DNA from: DASXUX01 sp036504595
GTDB taxonomy: Bacteria; Planctomycetota; SZUA-567; H5-PLA8
Length of the DNA stretch: 64,000 nt
Reading direction: 5' to 3'
NCBI GenBank assembly: GCA_036504595.1
Contig: DASXUX010000011.1
Location: 124,001 to 188,000 of the forward strand
The notes beneath the pieces are model-generated. The model had not been told where the DNA came from. It did not search any database and saw only the letters and a list, made by a program, of their open reading frames with translations. The position numbers were made by a program, and so were the translations under genes. Shown piece by piece: positions 42,788-52,300 of the stretch. The first letter of the stretch is position 1. The number at the start of each line of letters is the position of its first letter.

Positions 42788-43125
42788 ACCATTGCGCGCT
42801 CCTCGTTGGCGCGGATCGCTTCGTCGATCTCAGCCTTGTGCGACCGCACATAGCCCCATGCTTCCGCGAGATCCTCAGCGCGCAGCGTGGGATATGCAGT
42901 CAGGATCTCCGCCTCCGCAAGACCTTGGCCGCGAGCCGCCTCAAGTACCCACACTGGAATCCGCGTGCGCACGATACATGCGTCTCCACCACAAACATCC
43001 GGGTGGCTCACAATTCCGGGAAAGACGCCACTCAGATCATGGGCGACCCATTCGAGAAGCTGCGCTTTCTCGTTCCGCGTCATGGACGCGAGCAGTTTTT
43101 CGGCTTCGTGAAGGGCGTTGGTCAT
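42784..43125 (-). CDS. DUF433-domain protein (antitoxin-like)
   Basis: A 113-residue protein with an N-terminal helix (EAEKLLASMTRNEKAQLLEW) and a C-terminal DUF433 helix-turn-helix domain: GIVSHPDVCGGDACIVRTRI, WVLEAARGQGLAEAEILTAY. DUF433 proteins are usually antitoxins of VapC-like partners. Here it precedes a RelE-like toxin and a second antitoxin in one overlapping operon. It starts five bases after the frr stop, so it may be read from the ribosomal-gene transcript. Confidence 0.8.
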   Translation of the reverse strand: MTNALHEAEKLLASMTRNEKAQLLEWVAHDLSGVFPGIVSHPDVCGGDACIVRTRIPVWVLEAARGQGLAEAEILTAYPTLRAEDLAEAWGYVRSHKAEIDEAIRANEERAMV

Positions 43126-43129
43126 AAGT

Positions 43130-43696
43130 TCACACCGTCATGATCTCTTTAGATTTCTTATCGAAGCGCTCCTCGAGCTGACCTTCGTACTTGTGGGTCA
43201 GGCTGTTGAGGTCCTCTTCGGACTTCTTCTCGGCGTCCTCGCTGACGCCGCTTTCGCCTTTCAGACCTTTGAGCGCCTTGATCGCGTCGTGGCGCACGTT
43301 GCGGATGGTGATCTTGTGCTGTTCGAGGCGGTCCTTGATGATCTTGATGGTCTTCTTGCGGTTTTCTTCGGAGAGCGGCGGGAAATTGAGGCGGATGATC
43401 TTGCCGTCGTTCATCGGGTTCATACCGAGGTTGGCGGCCTGAATTCCTTTTTCGATGTCCTTGATCGTCTTCGGATCGAAGGGCTTGATCACCAGCATGC
43501 GCGCGTCGGCCTTGCTGACCAGCGCCACGCTTTTCAGCGACACCACGCCGCCGTAAGCGGGGATGTCGGCCGTGACATGCTCCAGCATTTCCGGATGAGC
43601 CTGTCCGGTGCGAATGGTCTTCAAGTGCGATTCGTAATCTGAAACGCACTTGATCATGCGGTCTTCGGCGTCGAGCAGGATTTCGTCTAGATCCAT
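43130..43696 (-). CDS. frr: ribosome recycling factor
   Basis: A 188-residue factor that, with EF-G, splits post-termination ribosomes. Family blocks include KTIRTGQAHPEMLEHV, VAL-containing KSVALVSKADARMLVIKPFD, NDGKIIRLNFPPLSEENRKK and IRNVRHDAIKALKGLKG. It is the last of the rpsB-tsf-pyrH-frr series. A word-repeat hairpin (43717-43779) separates it from pyrH. Confidence 0.95.
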   Translation of the reverse strand: MDLDEILLDAEDRMIKCVSDYESHLKTIRTGQAHPEMLEHVTADIPAYGGVVSLKSVALVSKADARMLVIKPFDPKTIKDIEKGIQAANLGMNPMNDGKIIRLNFPPLSEENRKKTIKIIKDRLEQHKITIRNVRHDAIKALKGLKGESGVSEDAEKKSEEDLNSLTHKYEGQLEERFDKKSKEIMTV

Positions 43697-43716
43697 GATT
43701 CCCCCTCAAAAAGAAA

Positions 43717-43779
43717 GTTCTGAGTTTCTAGTTTTGAGTTTTTAGTTAACTGAGCACTAAGAACCTAAAACTCAAAACT
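43717..43779. repeat. word-repeat inverted repeat between pyrH and frr
   Basis: agttctgagtttctagtttt and gagtttttagtt are answered by aactgagcac, taagaacctaaaactcaaaa. The pyrH stop lies at its edge. Confidence 0.6.
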
Positions 43780-44626
43780 ATCTCTTCTCGTCTCCATGCA
43801 CCAACGTGCCAATGTTATCGCCCATCACTGCGCGGCGAATGTTGCCAGACTCCTTTACACTGAAGACCAGGATCGGCAGGTTGTTGTCCCGGCACGTCGC
43901 AATTGCCGTCATGTCCATCACGTTCAGGCGCTGCTCAATGACCTGCATGTACGTCAGATGATCGAACTTCTTTGCGGCAGGATTCTTCATCGGGTCGGAA
44001 TCGAAGACGCCGGGCACCTTCGTCGCTTTCATCAGCACTTCCGCCTTCAGTTCCAGCGCGCGAACTGCGGCGGTTGTGTCGGTTGTGAAGTAGGGAATTC
44101 CCAGGCCGCCGGACAGAATCACGATGCGATTGAGTTCCAGGTGGCGCAGGGCTTTCCTGCGAATGTAAGGCTCACAGACCTCTTCCGCCTTGATCGCTGA
44201 CATGACGCGCGTTTCGGCCCCCATAGTTTCCAGAGCGTCCTGCAAGGTCAGGCCGTTCATGATCGTGGCGAGCATGCCCATGTAATCGGCGGTCGCGCGG
44301 TGCAGCACGCCGGTCTGGCTGGCCTTGTCACCACGGATGATATTCCCGCCGCCGATAACGACGGCGACCTGAACGTTGAGCGCGCGCAGTTCGGCCACTT
44401 GGCGGCAGAGCACCTCGATCTGGTCGGGATCGACACCTTTTCCAGATTCACCACCCAGCATTTCGCCGGAGAGTTTGAGGATGATTCGCTTGTAATGAGG
44501 TTTTCGGCCATCATCGACGGCTGGCATGAAACCGGAGGAGGTTGCTTTGGGCTGGGAGAGATCGATGGACGCGACGGGCTTCTTGGCGCTGACGTTGCTC
44601 GGAGACTTTTGCCGTCCGCTGGGCAT
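43778..44626 (-). CDS. pyrH: UMP kinase
   Basis: A 282-residue kinase making UDP from UMP. The amino-acid kinase core has YKRIILKLSGEMLGGE, VAVVIGGGNIIRG, GVFDSDPMKNP and IATCRDNNLPILVFSVKE. About 45 residues ahead of the core (Ser/Lys/Pro-rich) are an extension not usual in the family; the ATG at 44624-44626 is supported by GAGGA seven bases upstream. It lies between tsf and frr, the standard order. Confidence 0.93.
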   Translation of the reverse strand: MPSGRQKSPSNVSAKKPVASIDLSQPKATSSGFMPAVDDGRKPHYKRIILKLSGEMLGGESGKGVDPDQIEVLCRQVAELRALNVQVAVVIGGGNIIRGDKASQTGVLHRATADYMGMLATIMNGLTLQDALETMGAETRVMSAIKAEEVCEPYIRRKALRHLELNRIVILSGGLGIPYFTTDTTAAVRALELKAEVLMKATKVPGVFDSDPMKNPAAKKFDHLTYMQVIEQRLNVMDMTAIATCRDNNLPILVFSVKESGNIRRAVMGDNIGTLVHGDEKR

Positions 44627-44656
44627 ATCAGGGTTCCTCAGCGAGGTAGACACAAT

Positions 44657-44703
44657 GTTAGCGGCACTGAAATGCGCGGCCTTTTGACCGCGCATTTCAG
44701 TGC
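44657..44703. repeat. 16-bp perfect palindrome between tsf and pyrH
   Basis: GCACTGAAATGCGCGG and its exact complement with an 8-base loop. There is no run of T, so it may stabilise or process the message rather than terminate it. Confidence 0.65.
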
Positions 44704-44722
44704 CCACGTACGCACTATTCTA

Positions 44723-45592
44723 TTAGATTACGCCAACTTGGAAACGTGCAAATCGTTTTACGGTCGCTCCGCCGTTTTCTTTCAGGATTTGAGCGACGGT
44801 CTTGCTGCCGTCCTTATAGTATGCCTGGTCGGGCAGGACGACTTGAGCGTAGAACTTGCCAAGCTGGCCGGTCGCGATCTTCTGAAGGATTTCGGCCGGC
44901 TTCTTTGAATTTTTTGGATCGCTCTTGAGCTTCTCGGCGATGATTTCGGTTTCTTTCTGCACGTGTTCGGCTGGAACTTCCTCGCGCTTCAGGAAGTTCG
45001 GTTTGGCGAAGACGATGTGCATTGCGATGTCTTTGCCGACCGCCCTGGCCTGCTCCCCCGTCACGCCTGCGAGTTCAACAACCGCGCCCTGCTTATTGTC
45101 GAAGTGGATGTAACAGCCGATATCGCCTTCCATCCGCACGACGCGCTTGACGGAGATGTTTTCGCCGATTTTGCCGGCCAGTCCTTTGACCGCGTCGGCG
45201 ACGGGCGTCCCGTTGAGCGACTGCTGGTTGAGGGCTTCGACCGCTTCGATCTTCTGGCTGTCGGCCAGTTCGACGAGCGACGCGAGCATCTTCTGGAACT
45301 CGTCATTCTTCGCGGCGAAGTCGGTGTTGGCGGTCATTTCAACGACGGTGACTGTGCGGCCATCGGGCGAGACTTTATAGCCCAGCAGGCCTTCGGTCGC
45401 GGCTTTGGCAGCCATCGCACCGCCCTTTTCCATCCCTTGTTTGCGCAGCCAGGTTTCGCCGGCGGCAATCCAGGCTTCCTCGCCTTTTGGCGCTTCGGCC
45501 TGCGTTTCCACCAAAGCCTTCTTGCAGTCCATCATGCGGGCGCCGCTCTTTTCGCGCAGCTTCGCAACTAGTTGAGCATTGATGTCAGCCAT
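44723..45592 (-). CDS. tsf: elongation factor Ts
   Basis: A 289-residue nucleotide exchange factor for EF-Tu. LVAKLREKSGARMMDCKKAL is the N-terminal UBA-like domain, and VEMTANTDFAAKNDEF holds the TDF contact motif. The core domains follow. It lies between rpsB and pyrH. Confidence 0.96.
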   Translation of the reverse strand: MADINAQLVAKLREKSGARMMDCKKALVETQAEAPKGEEAWIAAGETWLRKQGMEKGGAMAAKAATEGLLGYKVSPDGRTVTVVEMTANTDFAAKNDEFQKMLASLVELADSQKIEAVEALNQQSLNGTPVADAVKGLAGKIGENISVKRVVRMEGDIGCYIHFDNKQGAVVELAGVTGEQARAVGKDIAMHIVFAKPNFLKREEVPAEHVQKETEIIAEKLKSDPKNSKKPAEILQKIATGQLGKFYAQVVLPDQAYYKDGSKTVAQILKENGGATVKRFARFQVGVI

Positions 45593-45614
45593 TCCTCATC
45601 TCCTCCTTGTCAAA

Positions 45615-45853
45615 AGAAAATGATGAATGCGGAATGATGAATGATGAATGCGGCTTGAAGTGGCTACTGCCCGAATTCCAGCTAATTCATCATTCAGGAC
45701 TCATATCATTCCCCATTCATCGTTATCGTTACGGTGTCAAAAGAAAAATTATGAATGCTGCATGGCAAATGATGAATATGGCTGGTCCTGCTTCCGTAGC
45801 GCCAGACGCCAAAGCAGCCAAATTCCGCATTCATCATTCCTCATTCATCATTG
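45615..45853. repeat. word-repeat inverted repeats (GAATGATGAATG words) between rpsB and tsf
   Basis: Two left arms (gcggaatgatgaatgatgaa at 45630; gaatgctgcatggcaaatga at 45753) each answered by attcatcatt-type right arms. It fills almost the whole 267-base spacer. Confidence 0.65.
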
Positions 45854-45859
45854 TCGTCA

Positions 45860-46639
45860 CTAGCGGCCGCCCGCGGATACGGCGCCCTGCTGCAGCGAAG
45901 CCTGCTGAATGACGGCTTGCTGCTGAGCTTTGTGGGCGACTTCCGGGTTGGTCTTGCGCAGGTTTGTGCCTTCCGCGCAACCGTCAGCGACGCGGGCCAC
46001 GACCAGATCGATCGAGCGGATCGCGTCGTCATTGGCCGGGATCGGCAGATCGATTTCGGACGGATCGGCGTCGGTATCGAGCATGGCGATGACCGGAATT
46101 TGCAGGCGGCGGGCTTCCATCACGGCGTTGTGTTCGACGTTCGGGTCGATGATGAACAGGGCGCCGGGCAGGCGTTCCATGGTGCGGATGCCGTCCAGAT
46201 TGCGCTTGATCTTGCGCTTCTCGCGGTTCAACGAGCTCTGCATCTTCTTCGAGTACGTATTGATGGAGCCGTCGGCATCCATGCCTTCGAGTTCGATCAA
46301 GCGCGCGACGCGGCGGCGGATCGTATCGAGGTTGGTCATCGTGCCGCCCAGCCAGCGTTCAGCGACGTACGGCATTCCAGTGCGTTGAGCGTGGTGGACG
46401 ATGATTTCGCGCGCCTGGCGCTTGGTACCAACGAACAGAATCTGCTGGCCTTCCGCCACAATCTTGCGGCAGAAGAAGTAGGCGGCGACGATTCCACGCA
46501 CTGTTTCGCGCAGGTTGATGATGTGAATCTTGTTCCGTTTGCCCAAAATGTATGGTTCCATCTTGGGGTTCCAGCGGCTGGTGCGATGGCCAAAATGTGC
46601 ACCGCACTCAAGCAAATGCTTGGCATTGACGATCGGCAT
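45860..46639 (-). CDS. rpsB: 30S ribosomal protein S2
   Basis: A 259-residue ribosomal protein beginning PIVNAKHLLECGAHFGHRTS, with YILGKRNKIHIINLRETV, QILFVGTKRQAREI, ERWLGGTMTNLDTIRRRV and NAVMEARRLQIPVIAMLDTD, all S2 hallmarks. The tail has an Ala/Gln-rich low-complexity end. It leads the rpsB-tsf-pyrH-frr series. Confidence 0.97.
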   Translation of the reverse strand: MPIVNAKHLLECGAHFGHRTSRWNPKMEPYILGKRNKIHIINLRETVRGIVAAYFFCRKIVAEGQQILFVGTKRQAREIIVHHAQRTGMPYVAERWLGGTMTNLDTIRRRVARLIELEGMDADGSINTYSKKMQSSLNREKRKIKRNLDGIRTMERLPGALFIIDPNVEHNAVMEARRLQIPVIAMLDTDADPSEIDLPIPANDDAIRSIDLVVARVADGCAEGTNLRKTNPEVAHKAQQQAVIQQASLQQGAVSAGGR

Positions 46640-46725
46640 TCTTGACGGTCTCCTTTTGAGCTCGCGTGCGACAGGCGCTGCCTGCCAGCGGAGGCTCTGG
46701 TTGCGCGCCGCAGTCCAGGTTCACG

Positions 46726-46803
46726 AGGCTTGAGGCTTGAGGCTCGGGGCTTGAGAGGGCGCGAACGCCGTTTCTCAAGCCTCAGGACTCAAGTCTCAAG
46801 ACT
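46726..46803. repeat. word-repeat inverted repeat (GGCTTGAGGCTTGAG) in the rpsB leader
   Basis: Left arm words cttgagg-cttgaggct-cgg-ggcttgaga, right arm tctcaagcctcaggactcaa-gtctcaagac, loop agggcgcgaacgccgtt. Confidence 0.65.
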
Positions 46804-46928
46804 TCGGGGGGTGTTCTGTTCACAGCCCCACTTCAACCTGGCAAGAAACTGCGAATGGCGCCCTTCCGGTGTTCGCGCGGTCTTCCCTGCACAGGCTCCC
46901 GCCAGACCGCCAAGCGAGAACGCGATTG

Positions 46929-46956
46929 AATATACAGGATTACGCCGTTGAATCAA
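46929..46956 (-). promoter_or_regulatory. sigma-70-like promoter of the rpsB operon
   Basis: On the minus strand TTGATT-N16-TATATT, giving a leader of about 280 bases before rpsB that includes the word-repeat hairpin at 46726-46803. Confidence 0.55.
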
Positions 46957-46970
46957 AACGCAAATTGGTG

Positions 46971-47166
46971 CTTGGTGAGTGGTACTTGGTGAGTGGTACT
47001 TGGTGAGTGGTACTTGGTGAGTGGTACTTGATAAGTGGTACTTGGTGAGTGGTACTTGGTGAGTGGTACTTGGTGAGTGGTACTTGGTGAGTGGTACTTG
47101 ATAAGTGGTACTTGGTGAGTGGTACTTGGTGAGTGGTACTTGGTTAGTGGTACTTGGTTAGTGGTG
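46971..47166 (+). repeat. 14-copy tandem array of a 14-bp unit
   Basis: CTTGGTGAGTGGTA repeated 14 times without spacers. Units 5 and 10 share the variant CTTGATAAGTGGTA and units 13 and 14 share CTTGGTTAG, pointing to expansion in 70-bp blocks. The array lies in the 630-base gap ahead of the WD40 gene. Confidence 0.95.
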
Positions 47167-47176
47167 ATCGCGGACA

Positions 47177-47229
47177 CGGTTACCAAGTACCAGTTACCAA
47201 GTACCAAGTACCAAGTACCAAGTACCAAA
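47177..47229 (-). repeat. complementary arm of the 14-bp array
   Basis: Successive TACCAAG words (accaagtaccagttaccaag and so on) complementary to the cttggta junctions of the array, so a very large hairpin is possible. Confidence 0.75.
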
Positions 47230-47269
47230 ATTGCATTAAATTCGGCATGGAATCTGATAGCTTACGGGC

Positions 47270-48913
47270 ATGGGAAGTTCGCATCGTTTCGGTCTCGGTT
47301 TGCTCGCTGCGCTTTGTGTTAGCGCCTCCGTTGCGGCGGAGCAGATTGAAATCGATGTGCTCACGGGGCGCGCGGTGGGGCCCGTCAGGTTGCCGGATGG
47401 GGCGATCGCGTACACCGGGCCGGGACAGGAATTCAGCAAGCTGTCGCTTTCGCGTGACGGCCGGCTCGCGGCGTGCGCGGGTGCGGACGGCAAGGTTTAT
47501 GTTTACGATGTGCGCAACAAGCTGGCGGCGGCGGGAGTGGTGCCGTCCGACAAAGATGAGCGCGCGGATGCCGAGCAGGTGCGGGGCGTGGCTTTCGCGG
47601 CGGATGGGCAGAGCGTTTTCACAGCCGGAAAAGAAGGCGTGATTCGCCAGTGGAGCGTGCCGGAAGGGAAGCTCCTGAAGCGTCTTCCCGGCAGCGTGGG
47701 CGCGGTTTCGGCGCTGCTGCTGACGCCCGACGGGCAGCGTCTGGCGAGTTCGGATACGACCGGGGTTCGAATCTGGGACGTGAAGACCGGGCAGCAGATC
47801 GGCCATCTGACCGGGCACAAAGTTCCTACTGAGGCGTTTGCAGGTCTCGAGATTAACGAGGACGTTGAGGTCAACATCAACGTCGAGATGACCGGCCTGC
47901 AGATCGACGCGCTTGCTTTCTCCAGCGACGGACGCGTGCTGCTTTCGGAGGCCAATGACGAGACCGCTCGCCTGTGGGATGCGGCGACGGGCCGGGAACT
48001 GCGCGTGCTGCCCGATCACGACGGTTCGGTGGCATCGGTGGCGCTTTCCCCGGACGGATCGCTGGGCGTTTCGACGCGCGGCAATCGCATGAACAGCCTT
48101 TTCGGGACGCACGATGAAGACCAGCCGATTGGCGGACGGCTGCGGCTGTGGGAAGTGGCCAGCGGCCGCACGCGGCACGTTTTTCTCGGACATCGCGGCG
48201 ATATTACCTGCGTGACGTTTTCGCCCGACGGGCGGTACGTACTTTCGGGCGCAAGAGACCGTACGGTGCGGCAGTGGGAAGTCGATTCGGGCATCGAACT
48301 GCGGCGCTTCGCCATGGCCAGCGAACCGGTGGCGATCAGTTGCAGCGCCGACGGAGCGGTCGCGTTCACGGTTTCCACCGGCGAAGGATTGACGGAGTGG
48401 AACATCGCGGCTCCGCCGCTGCCGAATCAGACAAATGTCCCGAGTCTTGACAAAGCTTGGGAGATGTTGGGCTCCTCAGAGTTTTCCGATCGCACCGCGG
48501 CGCTGCGGCACTACCTGGGCTTGGGCAACGGAGCGGTCGCCGACTTAAGCCGGCGGTTGCAGACGCCGGCCGGCAGCGACGCGGAACTGGCGCAGCTTCG
48601 AAAATGGGTCGAACAACTCGCTGATGCCAATTACCAGATTCGCGCCAACGCGTATGAAGAGCTCGCTCAGCGCGGGCAGGCCGCGCGCGAAGTGCTGACG
48701 GGCGCACTGCGTTCTCCGGTCGCCGAAGTGCGGCTGCGGGCGACGGCGCTGCTGAGTGCGATCGGCGGCTCGGTGGATTGCCGCGGCGTGCTGGTGTGCG
48801 AGATTTTCGGGCTGCTGAAGACAGCCGAGGCACGCGCGGAACTGGCGCGGATCGCCGGGGCGGGGCTGCCGTATTCGGCGCATGGGCGAGCCGTCCTGCG
48901 TAGGGCAAAGTAA
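47270..48913 (+). CDS. secreted WD40 repeat protein with C-terminal helical domain
   Basis: A 547-residue protein with a signal peptide (FGLGLLAALCVSASVAAEQ). Residues ~55-400 form about seven WD40 blades, for example VRGVAFAADGQSVFTAG, RLASSDTTGVRIWDVKTG, CVTFSPDGRYVLSGARDRTV. Residues ~410-547 (WVEQLADANYQIRANAYEEL, AEVRLRATALLSAI, LKTAEARAELARIAGAG) match the helical segment seen after WD40 propellers in planctomycetes. A protein-interaction scaffold in the periplasm or outside is likely; no partner is evident. Confidence 0.88.
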   Translation: MGSSHRFGLGLLAALCVSASVAAEQIEIDVLTGRAVGPVRLPDGAIAYTGPGQEFSKLSLSRDGRLAACAGADGKVYVYDVRNKLAAAGVVPSDKDERADAEQVRGVAFAADGQSVFTAGKEGVIRQWSVPEGKLLKRLPGSVGAVSALLLTPDGQRLASSDTTGVRIWDVKTGQQIGHLTGHKVPTEAFAGLEINEDVEVNINVEMTGLQIDALAFSSDGRVLLSEANDETARLWDAATGRELRVLPDHDGSVASVALSPDGSLGVSTRGNRMNSLFGTHDEDQPIGGRLRLWEVASGRTRHVFLGHRGDITCVTFSPDGRYVLSGARDRTVRQWEVDSGIELRRFAMASEPVAISCSADGAVAFTVSTGEGLTEWNIAAPPLPNQTNVPSLDKAWEMLGSSEFSDRTAALRHYLGLGNGAVADLSRRLQTPAGSDAELAQLRKWVEQLADANYQIRANAYEELAQRGQAAREVLTGALRSPVAEVRLRATALLSAIGGSVDCRGVLVCEIFGLLKTAEARAELARIAGAGLPYSAHGRAVLRRAK

Positions 48914-49058
48914 CGCTACAAAATAACCCAAAAATAATCCAAAAGCTATGCAACATTTCAGAGGCTTAAACGTCAGTATTTGGGAGGGCTGGGGGGATAC
49001 TCTGTCCCGAGCTGTGGCACTGCTTATAGGTGTTGGATTGCGGGGCTCAGGAAGGGCT

Positions 49059-49336
49059 GCACACGTGCAATTTTTTACAGCACGGAGTTCGTTGAATTTG
49101 GTGCTCGACGAAAACGCGCACATGTGCAGTTTTGGACAAGAGAAGAAGTGAGGGGGAATCGACGCACAGGTGCATTTTTTTACAGTAGTGGAGAAGGGCT
49201 CGAACGGCGTTCAACGGACGAGCAGCACCACCACACGTGCACTTTTTTACAGGAGATGAGGCGCTCGTTTGGCTGAAATGCGGGACTGGAGGCTCGCAAT
49301 TCAGAGAAACGCGCTACGATGTGCACTTCTGGACAG
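49059..49336 (+). mobile_element. five direct repeats resembling one multi-repeat end of an IS21-type element
   Basis: GTGCA followed by N-TTTT-N-ACA recurs at 49059-49080, 49116-49140, 49164-49185, 49231-49252 and 49317-49336, all in one orientation and 46-84 bases apart; most copies are preceded by CACA(C/T/G). IS21-family insertion sequences carry this style of multiple terminal repeats. No transposase gene or opposite end is present, so it would be a remnant end, or else a set of regulator sites ahead of the DUF4091 gene. It fills the 440-base gap. Confidence 0.5.
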
Positions 49337-49354
49337 AACGCTGGAGGGGATACC

Positions 49355-52300
49355 ATGCTTACGCGAGCTGCTTGTCTGTTTGTGCTTTGCGGACTTGCTT
49401 CCGCGGCCAATCTCGCGCCGGACTTTAAGGACTGGCAGGCGCCGAAGGACGAGCACGCGTTCCGCTCCGAGAAAGACGGCAAAACTGTTCTCGGCGTTCG
49501 CGGCGAGGGCAAGGGCAGCGTGGCGTGGCGCTCGCCGGAACTGAAGCTGACGCCGAGCGCGACGTACGCGTTACGTTTTCAGGTTTCGGGCAAAGGCCAC
49601 GGCACGATCATCAGCGGCCTGGATGGCGTGAACCGCGACTTTGGCGTGCCGGGCGAAACGGCGACGCTGGGCTTCAGCTTCCGCGTCCCTGACGGCGTAG
49701 CGCCGGCCGGTAAGGAGGTAGCGCCGGCCTCCGTGCCGGCCGTTCTGCACCTCGGCCACTGGGAACTCAACGGCGAAGCGGCCTTCGACAAAGCCGAACT
49801 GTATCCGGTGCAGGCGATTCACCGGCGCTGGACAGAATGGATCCCGAACGACGGAAGGTGGACGGGACGTATCGTGGTTCTCGGCGAAGGTGAGAAGATC
49901 GACGGCGGCGTTTACACCGACCTGCATCTGCTCAACTGGCAGGGTTCGACGATCCATCGCACGCTCTTTAAGCAGAACGCCGGCTTCAATTCGAACCGCT
50001 GGTGCTTCGGCCCCGGCGCGGAGGTCATCTACAAGCACGATCTGCCCGGAGCGATGAAAAGCGGTGAGCTGCGCGCGAACGTGAGCTATCACACCGGCGG
50101 GACGCTCGTCGTCAGCGCCAGCAAAGACGGCCAGACCTGGACGAAGCTGGCGGAGGCGACGAAGGTCGGCAGCGTGGAGGTCAAGCTGCCGCCGGAGCTG
50201 TTTCCGGCGAACGAAATCTATATCCGCATGCAAGCCGAAGGGGAGAAGGCGAACTGCCAGGTGGACAACTACAGCTTCAAGGCAGAGACGGACGGGCATT
50301 TGACGTGCGCGGGGGGCACTGCTTTGGTCGAGCTACGCCAAGTCTCTGGAACTTGGGAGGTCGAGAGTTCGAATTGCCCATGCCTACCTTGCTCGGATTT
50401 CAAAATGCCTCGATTCAGTTCTCCCGACGAATTGAGCTTCTCGTTTCGATGCCCCGGAAAGGCCGAGCGCAAGCTGAATCTCTCCGTATCCATCGATGGC
50501 CTCGCGTGCGAGAAGATTGATACAGTCCAGGTGCCGGCCAACAGCACCGGCTGGTTTACACTCCGCGACTACGATATGTTTCTATTTAGACGCTATGGGG
50601 TACGACTTGTTGGCTACGACAAGCCGTCCAAGGAGGAGGAACAGTATCTTGACCACAGCCAAATATCGCATCGCATCAATCTACCCGCCGGTGCGCACTC
50701 GATCGGCATCACCGCGCGTGACGAGAACGGAGTCGCCTGCGAACTTGCATTGCAGGTGCGCCGCACCGTGCTTTCGGAATCTACTTACGGTTCTATCACC
50801 TCCGAGGACGCCGGTGGTGTGGTGACATGGTCGTGCGAGACGGCCTGGAAGCCTGGAACTCACCGAACAGCGCCGCGAACATCGACCAAAGCCGGCATGC
50901 AGATCGAGGCCGCGCGCGGTGAATACGAAGGCGTGCAATTGGTTTTCAGCCCACCGAACGCCGACCAAGTGCTGGAGAAGATCGATGTCGGCGACCTCAA
51001 GCACGACGACTACCGCATCCCCGCATCCAACATCTCCCTCTACGAAGTCGCCTACGTGAAGGTCGAAAACCCGACGGACTATCTTGGCGAACCGGGGGAG
51101 TATCCCGATCCGCTGCCGCCGCTGGTGACGCCGCTGAAGCTGAAGGCGGGGCGCAACCAGCCGATTTACATCCTCGTGCATGTGCCGGACGACGCGCCGG
51201 CCGGCGACTACAAGACGAAGATCAAAATCAAAACGGACAAAGGCGACGGCGACGTGCCGCTCACGCTGCATGTCTGGGATTTCGCTCTACCGAAGGAGAC
51301 GCAGCTACGCAGCGGGTTTGGGCTGACCGTGAACGAGATCAAGCGCTATCACCAGCTCAAGACGAAAGAGCAGGAAAAGGAAGTCTACGAAAAGTATCTC
51401 CGCAACTTCGCCGAACACCGCATCGCTCCGTACTCGTTCTACGACTTCGCGCCGATCCAGATCAAGTTCGACGGCAAGGGCGCGGAGCGCAAGGTGGCGC
51501 TGGACTGGAGCGCGTTCGACATCGAAGCGAAGAAATATCTGAGCAGCGGAATGTTCAATGGCTTTCAACTTAACATGCACGGAATGGGCGGCGGGACGTT
51601 TTTTGAGCGCGCCGCCGGCGAGTTCGGCGGCTTCAAGGCGGGAACGGCGGATTACGACCGGCTCTTCGGCGACTATGCAAAGCAGCTCGAATCGCACCTG
51701 CGCGAAAACGGATGGCTGAAGCAGGCGTACATTTATTGGTTCGACGAGCCCGACAAGAAAGACTACGACTTTGTGATCGAAGGCATGGACCGCATCAAGA
51801 AACACGCGCCCGGCCTGCGACGGTTGCTCACCAAGCACCCCGACGGAAATCTGCCGGGACACGTGGACATCTGGTGCGGCCTGACGCCGGAATGGACACA
51901 AAAAACAGTCGCGGAGCGCAAGGCAGCCGGCGATGAAGTCTGGTGGTACATATGCTGCGGGCCGAAGGCTCCGTACATTGGCGAGTTCATCGAACACCCG
52001 GGCGTCGAGATGCGGCTGTGGCCGTGGCAGTCGTGGCAATACGGGGTGCAAGGGATTCTGGTCTGGTCCACGAATTATTGGACAAGCGGCACGGCGTTCC
52101 CCAAGTCGCTGCAAGATCCCTGGCAGGATCCGCAGAGCTACGTCAGCGGCTACGGCACGCCGGTGGGCGCGAAGCAGTTTTGGGGCAACGGCGACGGGCG
52201 CTACCTTTATCCGCCGCGCCGCGATCCGAACGCGCCCGGCGAACCGGTGCTCGACGGGCCGGTCTCTTCGCTGCGCTGGGAAAATCTGCGCGACGGCGTG

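Noticed and set aside
46971..47166. Possible CRISPR array
   Set aside because: The units are 14 bp, directly adjacent and without unique spacers, and no cas genes are present. It is a simple tandem array.
46953..47228. 91-codon minus-strand frame across the 14-bp array
   Set aside because: It encodes only the repeated peptide VPLTKYHSPSTTHQ produced by the tandem repeat, with no ribosome site.
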